Source of the DNA: DATJSN01 sp035504095 | GTDB lineage: Bacteria; Planctomycetota; Phycisphaerae; WQYP01 | Direction of reading: 5' to 3' | Assembly: GCA_035504095.1 (NCBI GenBank) | Contig: DATJSN010000040.1 | Location: 1 to 47,118, forward strand | DNA: 47,118 nt | Shown here: piece by piece, positions 18,524 through 27,307 of the stretch | Layout of the letters: the number at the start of each line of letters is the position of its first letter | Numbering within the stretch: position 1 is the first letter of the stretch | Translations under genes and position numbers: made by a program | The notes under the pieces: generated by a model | Database searches by the model: none | What the model was told of the DNA's origin: nothing | Seen by the model: the letters and a program-made list of their open reading frames with translations, nothing else

Positions 18524-20521
18524 ATGGCTGGCCAGATTCCTCCCGGTTTAATTATTGCGGGTATATTTTTTGGCGCGCTGGTTGTATTGGCGACTCTGAT
18601 CAAAATCAGCCGGGTTATCGTTTACGTCCCGAACAATATGGTCGGCGTAGTGGAAAAACTTTGGAGCCTCGGAGGCTCAATTGAATCGGGAATTATCGCA
18701 CTGGATCACAAGGCCGGGTTTCAGTCGGACCTTTTACGCGGCGGCATTCATTTTTTTACACCTTTTCAATACCGCATTCATAAATTGCCGCTGGTGACCG
18801 TGCCACAGGGGCGCATCGGCTACGTTTTCGCGCGCGACGGCAAGCCGCTGCAGCCGTCGCAAACGCTGGCCGCTAACGACGTGGCGCAGAATTTTGAAGA
18901 TGCTCGGGAATTCCTAAAGGATGGCCAAAAAGGCCCGCAGCGCAAACTGCTGCGTGAAGGGACATACGCCCTGAACCTGGCCCTGTTTGTGGTGATCACC
19001 GGCGACGCGGCGGCTTTCAGTATTTACACGCTGAACCTGAATTCCCAGGAACAAGCCATGTTCCAGGGAATGGCCAAAGTGATCAATGACCGCAGCGGTT
19101 TTTCGCCCGTGATTATTCGCGACGCCGATGACACGATCGGCATCGTGACCGTACACGACGGACCATCGCTTACCGGTGGAGAAATTATTGCGCCCATCGT
19201 GGGCGACGAAAAAAGCAACCACAACAATTTCCAAAATCCGGACGTGTTCCTGAAACTGGGCGGCCTGCGCGGCAGGCAATATCAGGTTCTGGTGGAAGGA
19301 ACCTATTACATCAACCGCCTGTTCGCCACAGTAGAACTGGTACCGAAAACGGTGGTAAGTATTGGTTTTGTGGGCGTGGTGGTTTCCTACACCGGCAAAC
19401 AGGGCCAGGATGTATCCGGAGACACTTACCGGCATGGCGAAATGGTCAATCAGGGATTCAAGGGCGTATGGGACACGCCTTTACTGCCGGGAAAATATGC
19501 ATTCAACATATACGCCGGCAACATTGTCCTGGTGCCCGTGACCAATTTTATTCTTAAATGGTCCAACGAAGTCACCGAATCACACAAACTGGATGAAAAT
19601 CTTTCGGAAATTTCTCTGATCACCAAGGACGCCTTCGAGCCGCAACTGCCGCTTTCGGTTGTTCTGCATATCGATTACAGCAAGGCGCCGCTGGTGATTC
19701 AGCGATTTGGAGACATCAAGAGGCTGGTGGAACAGACGCTGGATCCGATGGTGAGCGCCTATTTTAAAAACATCGGTCAGAATCGCACGCTCATCGAGTT
19801 GCTGCAGGATCGCAGCCAGATTCAGAACCAGTCGCAGCAGGAAATGCGCAGCAAATTCGCGGAGTACAACCTGGAACTCCAGGAAGTTCTGATCGGCACG
19901 CCGCATCCGCCAGCGGACAAGACCGGAAGCACCAGCAGCATCGAGCAGATTCTGATTCAATTGCGCGACCGGCAGGTAGCGCGCGAACAGGTGGAAACCT
20001 ACAAACTCCAGCAAGCGGCCGCCGAACAGGAACGGTCGCTGCGCGAATCCGCCGCGAAGGCCGCTCAACAGGCGGAGATCACCAAATCGGCGCTGGACAT
20101 CCAGATTCGTGAGAACGTGGGCAAAGCGGATCTGGCCAAAGCGCAGCAGGACGCCGAACGGGTGAAGGTCGAGGCCCGCGCCAATGCGGAACGCCTGAAA
20201 ATGGAAGGTGAAGGCGAAGCATCGCGTGTACAGCAGATTGGTTTTGCCAACGCCGCCGCCACACAAAAACAAGTAGAAGCCTACGGCGGCCCGCAATACC
20301 AAATGCTCCAGCAAGTGATGACCCGCATTGCCGAAGCGGCGGAAAAAGGCCAGATTCCTCTGGTGCCGCAGATCATGGTGGGCGGCGGCGCTGCCGGTCC
20401 CAATGGATCGCCGATGCAAGGAGGCGGATTAATCGAGGGGCTTTTGGCGCTGATGCTTTCCGAAAAACTGCAAAAGCCAGTTCCGCCGGCTAAACCGGCC
20501 GTAACAGCGAGCCCTGGTTAA
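18524..20521 (+). CDS. Flotillin-like SPFH/band 7 membrane protein
   Basis: 665 residues. ATG at 18524 follows AAAGGAG with good spacing. One N-terminal membrane helix (residues 8-27) precedes SPFH-type sequence. There follow a middle region with two similar blocks (about 123-151 and 235-264, both ending EGTY-x2-N), a further SPFH segment (LSVVLHIDYSKAPLVIQRFG, about 376-395), and a long coiled coil rich in Ala, Glu, Gln and Lys (about 480-600), with a Gly/Pro-rich tail. This is the layout of flotillin-like scaffold proteins that oligomerise on the membrane and organise lipid domains or help control membrane proteases. No NfeD-type partner gene is adjacent. The family is confident; the role here is open. 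Confidence 0.85.
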   Translation: MAGQIPPGLIIAGIFFGALVVLATLIKISRVIVYVPNNMVGVVEKLWSLGGSIESGIIALDHKAGFQSDLLRGGIHFFTPFQYRIHKLPLVTVPQGRIGYVFARDGKPLQPSQTLAANDVAQNFEDAREFLKDGQKGPQRKLLREGTYALNLALFVVITGDAAAFSIYTLNLNSQEQAMFQGMAKVINDRSGFSPVIIRDADDTIGIVTVHDGPSLTGGEIIAPIVGDEKSNHNNFQNPDVFLKLGGLRGRQYQVLVEGTYYINRLFATVELVPKTVVSIGFVGVVVSYTGKQGQDVSGDTYRHGEMVNQGFKGVWDTPLLPGKYAFNIYAGNIVLVPVTNFILKWSNEVTESHKLDENLSEISLITKDAFEPQLPLSVVLHIDYSKAPLVIQRFGDIKRLVEQTLDPMVSAYFKNIGQNRTLIELLQDRSQIQNQSQQEMRSKFAEYNLELQEVLIGTPHPPADKTGSTSSIEQILIQLRDRQVAREQVETYKLQQAAAEQERSLRESAAKAAQQAEITKSALDIQIRENVGKADLAKAQQDAERVKVEARANAERLKMEGEGEASRVQQIGFANAAATQKQVEAYGGPQYQMLQQVMTRIAEAAEKGQIPLVPQIMVGGGAAGPNGSPMQGGGLIEGLLALMLSEKLQKPVPPAKPAVTASPG

Positions 20522-20555
20522 AGAATTTTTAAACCGCGAAAGAATTGTTTACTGC

Positions 20556-21080
20556 TCAATCAGCGGGCGCGGTAGTCGGGGGAAGACTTCCGTTTTCCGT
20601 GTTCCATTTGGAAACAAACATTTTGAGCATGGCCAGGGCGTTTTGTTTGGCCCAATCAGCCACTTTGTCGGCCGGACATATTCCGGTGACGGTGTCCCGA
20701 AAAATAATTTTCTTATTCTCGATTACAAACACGCCTGCCTTACAGGTATGCGTCCCGTCTTGATTGGCGATCGAGCCGAATGTCACAAGGATATGCGGAT
20801 AGCCAGGCAGTGAGCGAGCGACGGATAAATTGATGATCTGGAACTTGCTGTTGTCTTTTATGTATGTAAGGCTCGCCGAGCGTATGGGTCTGTAAGAAAC
20901 GTTGTCCTCATCGACGCCGGCAATCTGTATGTAAATGCTGGCCTTCGTAAAACCAACCAGGCTGACTGCCGGCTGCGTGGCTGAAGGTTGTGTTGCTGGA
21001 GCCACATCAGCGCAGAGAGTTTTAGCTCCCGCGACCAGGATAAACGCCGCCACAGCAAGCCAGAGAATTTTGAATTTCAT
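20556..21080 (-). CDS. Small exported protein of unknown function
   Basis: About 175 residues from the ATG at 21080, which sits 6 bases after GGAG (an adjacent ATG at 21083 is also possible). An N-terminal basic residue pair, a hydrophobic segment (ILWLAVAAFILVAGA) and a TLCA site indicate a Sec signal peptide. The mature part begins with a Thr/Pro/Gln-rich linker repeating PATQPSATQPA. A compact alpha/beta domain with the segment HILVTFGSIANQDGTHTCKA follows, and the tail ends TTAPAD. I recognise no domain. It converges with the SPFH gene only 34 bp away. Confidence 0.65.
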   Translation of the reverse strand: MKFKILWLAVAAFILVAGAKTLCADVAPATQPSATQPAVSLVGFTKASIYIQIAGVDEDNVSYRPIRSASLTYIKDNSKFQIINLSVARSLPGYPHILVTFGSIANQDGTHTCKAGVFVIENKKIIFRDTVTGICPADKVADWAKQNALAMLKMFVSKWNTENGSLPPTTAPAD

Positions 21081-21190
21081 CATCTGCTCCAAATAATACA
21101 AGGATCATTGCATTGAGCATGAAACGTCTTTTTAGCGTGCGATAGTATAAGGGAAAAGATGGCACAAACGAAAACTATTGAGGCATCAAA

Positions 21191-22666
21191 TCAGACGGCC
21201 AATCCCAACTGTAATTGGTCCAATGGATTAAATAATGAATTGGACTCCAGACTGTTTATCACATCATTGGAAACGGTATTTACCGCCAATGCCACATGAC
21301 CATTCTGCCCGGCGTTGGATGGATGAGAAACTTTAACGACCTGAATAAAATCAAAGGCATTTCCAGACACCGTTGTATCAGCAGCCAAAGTTGCATTTTT
21401 TGGTACTTCATTTTTCGACGTTGAAGGTCCTGAAGAATTGACGACGCCGGAAGCGGAGGACGATTGCGTACCATTGGAATAATTGACCAAATATGGAATC
21501 AATTGATTGGCGATAGGCGTTCCCAATCCGGTGGCCAGATCAAAGCCCGGACCGGCTTTATACCCATTGGTGCCCGTCGTAATGTCATGGAAATCGGAAT
21601 TCGGAGCGGAAAACAGCGCCGGTAAAAGTTGTGTAGCGCCATTAAGCGATGTTTTGCCCGCCAGTTGACGGCCCTGATCGGCAATTACGACTAAAGCAGC
21701 CCACTGCGGCGCTCCGGCACTGGTGCCCCCGACTTCATACCAGCTTGTACCGCCAGGTATGTATGAACTGTCGGCGACATAAACGCCGGTGTCGGGATTC
21801 GCGTCATAAGATACGTCCGGACTGGCGAGTTTATTGCTGTTGGTCTCAACGTCGCTCTGATAAGCGGGCTTTGGTTCATATTTACTCAGTCCGCCGCCGC
21901 CATCGCTCCACGCAGATTCACTGGCCCATGTGCCGTTGGCGGTCAGGTTAAGGGTCGTGCCGCCGACGGAAAGCACGTTAGGTGAAACCGCAGGATAAGA
22001 AGTCACGCCGCCGGTATCACCAGCCGAAGCTACGAAGGTTATTCCCTGGTGCCCGGCCGGCGTAGTAAATACGTTGTCATAAGCGCCTTCGCTGGAAAAT
22101 TCACCACCGCCCCAGCTCATGGAAACAACGTCCACGCTGGCGACGCTTTTGGCGTAATTAATTGCACTAAATAACGCTCCGAAGCTGGAGTTTTGTGCCT
22201 CAACAAGCAGAATTTTGGCCGCGGGCGCAATGGCGTGCGCCCATTCGACATCCAGTGCAGTTTCGATAGCCCATCCGGAACCAACGGCAGACCCCGCACC
22301 GGCAGCCACCACCTGCGTCAGAAAGCTGCTCGCGGCGCCGAACTGCTGATACAGTGAGGTTTGATTATTAAAGCTCATAGATTGAGCGAAAGTGTTAACG
22401 TCCCTGGCAATGGTCGGATCGTAATAAGCATCGATGATAGCGATGGTTTGTCCGGCGCCGTCGGCGGTGACCGACTGGTCCAGCGAATTGGTAAAACTTA
22501 ACTGATTGAACTGATACGCTTCTCGTATCTGGTAAGGCGTATAAGGTCCGGAAATTGTGGAAGAAGATAGAAGGATGCGCGGCTCAAGCTGTTCAAATGT
22601 GCAACGCGCCAGGACCAGATGATTATTTCTTTTTTTCTTTGAGCCGGAGCCGGCAAACCAAACCAT
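21191..22666 (-). CDS. Sedolisin (S53) family peptidase with LEPR-XLL motif
   Basis: 491 residues from ATG 22666 (AGGGG and GAAGG upstream). The N-terminus carries FEQLEPRILLS at 24-34, the LEPR-XLL type motif found at the start of planctomycete exported proteins. The catalytic domain follows at once. Visible S53 residues are Glu135 and Asp139 (GWAIETALDVEW), oxyanion Asp217 (SAGD) and nucleophile Ser316 in GGTSAGAP. The C-terminal Asp-rich calcium region reads HDITTGTNGYKAGPGFD. A Ser/Asn-rich tail of about 90 residues follows. Known role: acid-active serine carboxyl peptidase. The usual ~180-residue activation prodomain is absent, which is unusual. It should be exported. Confidence 0.88.
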   Translation of the reverse strand: MVWFAGSGSKKKRNNHLVLARCTFEQLEPRILLSSSTISGPYTPYQIREAYQFNQLSFTNSLDQSVTADGAGQTIAIIDAYYDPTIARDVNTFAQSMSFNNQTSLYQQFGAASSFLTQVVAAGAGSAVGSGWAIETALDVEWAHAIAPAAKILLVEAQNSSFGALFSAINYAKSVASVDVVSMSWGGGEFSSEGAYDNVFTTPAGHQGITFVASAGDTGGVTSYPAVSPNVLSVGGTTLNLTANGTWASESAWSDGGGGLSKYEPKPAYQSDVETNSNKLASPDVSYDANPDTGVYVADSSYIPGGTSWYEVGGTSAGAPQWAALVVIADQGRQLAGKTSLNGATQLLPALFSAPNSDFHDITTGTNGYKAGPGFDLATGLGTPIANQLIPYLVNYSNGTQSSSASGVVNSSGPSTSKNEVPKNATLAADTTVSGNAFDFIQVVKVSHPSNAGQNGHVALAVNTVSNDVINSLESNSLFNPLDQLQLGLAV

Positions 22667-22835
22667 CCTTCAAACCCCTGTGAAATATACAGACTCTATC
22701 GGCCAAAGCCTCGGCGCGGTTTGGAAACAAAAAATGTTATGAAACCCATTCTTGTTGGACTTGGACCACATATTCACAGGCGCATTCAAACGACGCCTTT
22801 TTCGGACGTTAAGGCTCCGTCTTAAAATACAGAGC

Positions 22836-24422
22836 CTAATATCCAATGTTATTTAATGCCTCCGGACCGAGGCGTTGGCTCAATTGGGCAAGATAAAGAC
22901 TCCCCGGATTCACTTTTGTTCCCTGGGAATCAATTATTCCCTGGGGCAGCAGTGGGGATTTCTGAAAAGGCATGGCCTGAAGATTCTCGCGACCGATGTC
23001 GCCGATGGCCCAGTTTTCCGATCCCGGCGGCTGCTGGATAACAAAGCTCCGGGCCTGGCAATTCCAGGCCACGGCCCAGCCGATGGCCCATCCGTGACCC
23101 GAACCCATCTCGCCGCGATTGATCAGATCAATTCCGCCCTCAGGAACCTGACAATTATCTACCAAAAGTCCGGTGGCCCAGCGCATGTGCGGCTCAATGG
23201 TTCCATCGCCGTGAAAGACGCAGTTGAGCAGGACATTAGGGCCGTTCACGCGGCCAAACGTGGCAAAATAAAACAGGTGGTTGCCGGTATCATAACAGCG
23301 GTTAAAAAGCACCTGCGTCCCCGAGCAGCCGTAATCGGCGAACAAGGCGGCGCCTACCGTGACAACGGTGTGCGTAATGGCTACGTTCTGCACGGTTACA
23401 CGGGCGGCATAATCGCCGATATCGATGCTGCCGACGGTTTCACTGGCAAAGAGATTGCGAATCCATACGTCGGCAGCGCCGTTAACCCGTACCGCGGAAT
23501 ATGGCGTCTGGTTGATGTTGATTCGTTGCGGCGGACAAATGATGCGCAGATTTTCCACGCCGATCTGCGTGATGCGATTGGACAAATTGCAGCGCACTAC
23601 CGATCCGCCCGGCGGACTGATGTAACGCGAATCGAGCGAATCGGTCATGGGCGCATTAAGGCTGATTTGATTTGAGGAAATGCCGGTGATGCTGCGTTCG
23701 GTGGTGATGTTACCCGAAACCCAATGTTCGACTTTATCGCGGCGCGCTAATTCGCTCATGCCCATAAAATCAACCCACGCCGGTGTGGCGGGCCGGTTGA
23801 TGAGAATAGAGTCACCGACATTCAACCCAGCCGTGTCGCGCAGGTCCAGAACCATCGCGCCGGAAGGAACATAGGACTCAGTGATCGGTATGGGCCGTCC
23901 GGTGATCTCCGGAGCTTTAGGCCCGAGAATCTGCACAAATACGTGTGGGCGGCCGGTTAATCTGATGATGGTTCCATCAGGATCGGCTCCGCTGCCGCGC
24001 AGCACCACGCCGCCGGCTTTGATCATTAACGCTTTGCTGCAGATGTAAACCCCGGGATCAAGCACCACCGCGCCGCGAAAACCATTTTCCACCGGCATGG
24101 CGGAAACCTCATCGATGGCACTCTGAATCGCGGAAGAATCATCTGATCCGGAAGGACTGACGCGCCGCGCCACGGGAACCATAGGAATCTTTACGCCGCC
24201 GCCCATGTAACCGGCGGTGGAAAAATCCATGATGTGATCACCCGTGCTTGAGATTCTATAGACCAGCCGGCCATCAGAGCCATAGTAGACCCACTCGCTT
24301 GAAGCATTGCTGTTTTCTTCGCCGTCGTAATAAGCGCGGGCAGGTTGTTCACAGTGAATCATTAGACCGGTCGCAAGGACTAAAAGCCCAAGGCTGGTGA
24401 TAATCAGTAAAATCTGTTTCAT
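22836..24422 (-). CDS. Exported right-handed beta-helix protein, pectate-lyase-like fold
   Basis: 529 residues from ATG 24422, giving a clean signal peptide (MKQILLIITSLGLLVLATGL, cleavage probably after ARA at 30). A TTG at 24455 would add 11 residues with no benefit. About residues 75-150 have the pattern DDSSAIQSAIDEVSA and VVLDPGVYICSKALMI, the N-terminal module of pectate-lyase-superfamily (Pectate_lyase_3 type) beta-helices, which opens exported glycan lyases, hydrolases and phage tailspikes. The later parts show repeated short strands (VRVNGAADVWIRNLFA, ARVTVQNVAITHTVV) and Asn/Cys ladders. No catalytic motif that assigns a substrate is apparent. It lies directly downstream of two epimerase genes on the same strand, suggesting a role in polysaccharide use. 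Confidence 0.7.
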   Translation of the reverse strand: MKQILLIITSLGLLVLATGLMIHCEQPARAYYDGEENSNASSEWVYYGSDGRLVYRISSTGDHIMDFSTAGYMGGGVKIPMVPVARRVSPSGSDDSSAIQSAIDEVSAMPVENGFRGAVVLDPGVYICSKALMIKAGGVVLRGSGADPDGTIIRLTGRPHVFVQILGPKAPEITGRPIPITESYVPSGAMVLDLRDTAGLNVGDSILINRPATPAWVDFMGMSELARRDKVEHWVSGNITTERSITGISSNQISLNAPMTDSLDSRYISPPGGSVVRCNLSNRITQIGVENLRIICPPQRININQTPYSAVRVNGAADVWIRNLFASETVGSIDIGDYAARVTVQNVAITHTVVTVGAALFADYGCSGTQVLFNRCYDTGNHLFYFATFGRVNGPNVLLNCVFHGDGTIEPHMRWATGLLVDNCQVPEGGIDLINRGEMGSGHGWAIGWAVAWNCQARSFVIQQPPGSENWAIGDIGRENLQAMPFQKSPLLPQGIIDSQGTKVNPGSLYLAQLSQRLGPEALNNIGY

Positions 24423-24537
24423 AACTTGCGCAGCAACAAACCTGGTGAAAGACAAAAGTACAAACGTGCAACAGATGCGATTGTTTCAACGCACCGGTGA
24501 ATCGGTCGAGGAATCAGGCTTTGCCACTGAGATCAGT

Positions 24538-25743
24538 TTACAGCGTGCCAAACTTGTAGATTGTCTGCTGGAAATAGGATGGCCCGGGATTGAGAACTGT
24601 GGGAGGAAAATTAGAATGATTGGGCGCATCCGGATAACCGCAGGCTTCAAGTGTGATGCCGCCGAAGCACGGATACGATCCGCCGATGCCGGTCAGCGAA
24701 CCATCGAGAAGATTACCGGTATAAATCTGAATGGCGGGCTGGGTGGTCCAGCATTCCAGCGAACGGCCGCTGATCGGCTCTTCCAAACGTGCCGCGAGCA
24801 CCAGCGCTTGTCCGGCAGTATTCAGGCACCATGTGTAGTCGTAACCATAAGGCAAAAGATCGCCGTTGACCTTGCCTGTGTCCGGTACAGGCGTCAGGCG
24901 CAAACCGATGAGTTGCGGCGACTGGAAATCCAGCGCTGTACCGCGCACCGAAACAATGTCGCCGGTGGGAATTAACTGATCGCTTACCGGCAGATAATTT
25001 TCGCTGAAAATCTGCAATCCGTGATTCAACACTGTGGAACCCGGACCGTTGAGATTGAAATAGGTGTGATTGGCCGGATTCACAATGGTCGGAGCATCGG
25101 TGGTCATACGGTAATTGATGTGAATGCTGTTGTCGTCGTTGAGATAGTACAGCGTCTCCGCCTCCAGGTCGCCGGGGAAGCCGTTTTCACCCGCGGGAGA
25201 AAAATAATTGAATCGCACGCCGGGCGATCCGCCGACAGTAACCGCTGTGGGCGTCCAGATTTTGCTGTCCCATGCATTCGGCCCGCCATTTAAAGCGTTC
25301 ACACCATCATTAAGAGGGATGTGATAAGTGGCGCCGTTTAGCGTGAACGTTCCGCCGGCGATGCGGCCCGCATAACGACCCAGGGTGGCGCCAAAACCGG
25401 CGTCGGCGGCCGCGATATAACTGGGTAAATCGTTAAAGCCAAGGGCGACATCGCCGACATTGCCGTCGCGATCCAGGGAAAGAATTCTCTGCACCCTGGC
25501 GCCATAGCTCAGAAGTTGCACGATCATCCCGTTGGCGTTGGCCAGTGTGTATTGTTCAACCTTGGCGCCATCCTGCATGGCCCCGAAGTCTGCCTTATAG
25601 ACTCCCTTTTTCGGAGGTTGCGGATTGTCCTGAGCTGATGCGCTGCGACTGGAACCCGCAAAAGCCAGACCCGCGGCAACACCGGTTGCGAGAAATCCAC
25701 GCCGTGATATTGAGCTTAATTTTGCGCCGCTGGTATTCGTCAT
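24538..25743 (-). CDS. Exported aldose 1-epimerase paralogue with His-to-Asn change
   Basis: 401 residues from ATG 25743 (GGAGGTG upstream). The Tat signal has SRRGFL at 13-18, a hydrophobic stretch and a SASA site. The mature enzyme shows the galactose mutarotase fold: YGARVQRI, GRYAGRIAGG, NHTYFNLNG (catalytic His) and ITLEA near the C-terminus (general-base Glu). In the conserved HGG motif, where relatives have His-Gly-Gly, this protein has Asn152-Gly-Gly (NALNGGPNAWD). That His helps bind the sugar in studied mutarotases, so activity could be lowered or specificity changed. It is the second of two adjacent paralogues; the gene at 25840-27060 is intact. The periplasmic location is inferred from the Tat signal. 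Confidence 0.88.
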   Translation of the reverse strand: MTNTSGAKLSSISRRGFLATGVAAGLAFAGSSRSASAQDNPQPPKKGVYKADFGAMQDGAKVEQYTLANANGMIVQLLSYGARVQRILSLDRDGNVGDVALGFNDLPSYIAAADAGFGATLGRYAGRIAGGTFTLNGATYHIPLNDGVNALNGGPNAWDSKIWTPTAVTVGGSPGVRFNYFSPAGENGFPGDLEAETLYYLNDDNSIHINYRMTTDAPTIVNPANHTYFNLNGPGSTVLNHGLQIFSENYLPVSDQLIPTGDIVSVRGTALDFQSPQLIGLRLTPVPDTGKVNGDLLPYGYDYTWCLNTAGQALVLAARLEEPISGRSLECWTTQPAIQIYTGNLLDGSLTGIGGSYPCFGGITLEACGYPDAPNHSNFPPTVLNPGPSYFQQTIYKFGTL

Positions 25744-25839
25744 GGCAGGAGCACCTCCGTCGGGCCTAATTTGGTGGCTGACTGCAAAATATATTCCATG
25801 CAGGCAAATTGAGCAAATTAATTCCGGCTAAACCGCTTG

Positions 25840-27060
25840 TTACAAAGTGCTGAAACGGTAAACATTTTCCTGGAAATAGGAAGGTCCCGGATTCAGCACG
25901 GTGGACGGAAAATTCGGCTGATTGGGTGAATTGGGATAATGCTGCGGCTCCAGCGTGATTGCGCCATGGTAATTGTATGGGCCGCCGAGGCCGGTCAGGC
26001 TGCCGTCGAGAAAATTGCCCGTGGCCACCTGAATGCCGGGTTGGGTGGTCCAAATTTCCATTTGACGGCCGGCAGTCGGTTCGGAAATCCGCGTAGCCAG
26101 GGCCATCTGTTTTCCTCCATTCCACCCATTGATGCACCAATTATCGTCGTAACCATAAGGAAACAAATGTGGATTGGCATTGGGATCCGACGGATAGCCC
26201 TGAATGCGATCGCCGATGCGCACCGGAGTGCGTAAATCGAAAGGCGTGCCGTCAACGCGGACAATGTCCCCCTTTGGGATTAAGTCGTCGTTGGTTGGCG
26301 TATAATTACCGGCGTTGACCATCAATGTATGATCCATCACCGAATTGCCCGGTCCAAGCAGGTTGAAATAGCTGTGATTGGTGAGATTGACAACGGTCGG
26401 CGCATCGGTTGTGGCGCGATACAGCACGTGCAGTTCGTTGTAATCATTGAGCAAATAGGTGACGGAAACTTCCAGATTGCCCGGGAAACCATTTTCAAAC
26501 GCCGGGCTGAAATAATTAAACCGCACACCGGGCAGGTCAAGTTGCTGAATGGATGTTGATAGCCAGACTTTGCGATCGAAGGCATTCGGCCCGCCATGCA
26601 ATGTGTTATTCAGTTCAGGTTCATTGATGGGAAGCTTATACGTCACGCCGTCGAGCGTAAATTTTCCGCCGGCGATGCGGTTGGCATAGCGGCCGATGGT
26701 TGCTCCGTAATACCGCGCGGTAGGCAGGGCATAGCTGTCAATTTGAGTAAAGCCCAGAACCACGTCGCCAATCTGACCGTTTCCGTCCGGAACACGGATG
26801 CGCTGAATCCGGGCGCCGTAACTGATCAACTGCACGACCATCCCCTGCGAATTGGTGAGGGTGTACTGGGTTATATTTTCACCTGTGGGCAGCGTACCGA
26901 AGTAAATGGAGTAGACAGCGATTTTACGGGGAAAGTCGACAAAGGCCGGCGGCTGCGGTTGCTGGCAGCCCAACAGCGACCATGTGGCCGCGGCGCCGGC
27001 GGCCGCCAAAAAAGTGCGACGCGAAACCGGATGTACCAAATGATTGTTCTGATCCGCCAT
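25840..27060 (-). CDS. Tat-exported aldose 1-epimerase lipoprotein
   Basis: 406 residues from ATG 27060. The signal has SRRTFL and then a hydrophobic core ending LLGC, a lipobox, so it is a predicted Tat-dependent lipoprotein. Conserved mutarotase features are all present: YGARIQRI, GRYANRIAGG, the intact HGG motif (NTLHGGPNAFD), NHSYFNLLG with the catalytic His, and ITLEPQHYPNSPN with the general-base Glu. Known role: interconversion of alpha and beta aldose anomers. Exported versions go with periplasmic sugar use. It precedes its diverged paralogue by 96 bp and shares strand with the beta-helix and protease genes. The two copies look like an old tandem duplication. Confidence 0.9.
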   Translation of the reverse strand: MADQNNHLVHPVSRRTFLAAAGAAATWSLLGCQQPQPPAFVDFPRKIAVYSIYFGTLPTGENITQYTLTNSQGMVVQLISYGARIQRIRVPDGNGQIGDVVLGFTQIDSYALPTARYYGATIGRYANRIAGGKFTLDGVTYKLPINEPELNNTLHGGPNAFDRKVWLSTSIQQLDLPGVRFNYFSPAFENGFPGNLEVSVTYLLNDYNELHVLYRATTDAPTVVNLTNHSYFNLLGPGNSVMDHTLMVNAGNYTPTNDDLIPKGDIVRVDGTPFDLRTPVRIGDRIQGYPSDPNANPHLFPYGYDDNWCINGWNGGKQMALATRISEPTAGRQMEIWTTQPGIQVATGNFLDGSLTGLGGPYNYHGAITLEPQHYPNSPNQPNFPSTVLNPGPSYFQENVYRFSTL

Positions 27061-27307
27061 GTTTTTCTTCTTTTTATAACTTATAACCGTTCTATTCCAT
27101 CAGTCCCGGTTATAAAGGACACTTGCAAATTTCGCCGTCCCGGAGGCCGGTTGGGTGGCCATCCGGTCTCGGAATATATGTCCGCTGCCTGATTTGAGCA
27201 AGAACTTTTTCGCCGGTTTCGAACAGCTCTGGTGCGTTGAATGGATGCTCCTGAAGTCCTATTATTAGAAGCGCGATCAATGGCCTCGACCAGGGGAGTG
27301 TCTTCAC

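Noticed and set aside
19580..20419. Long antisense open frame inside the SPFH gene
   Set aside because: The Arg/Leu-rich, low-information sequence is an artefact of the codon bias of the coiled-coil-coding strand.
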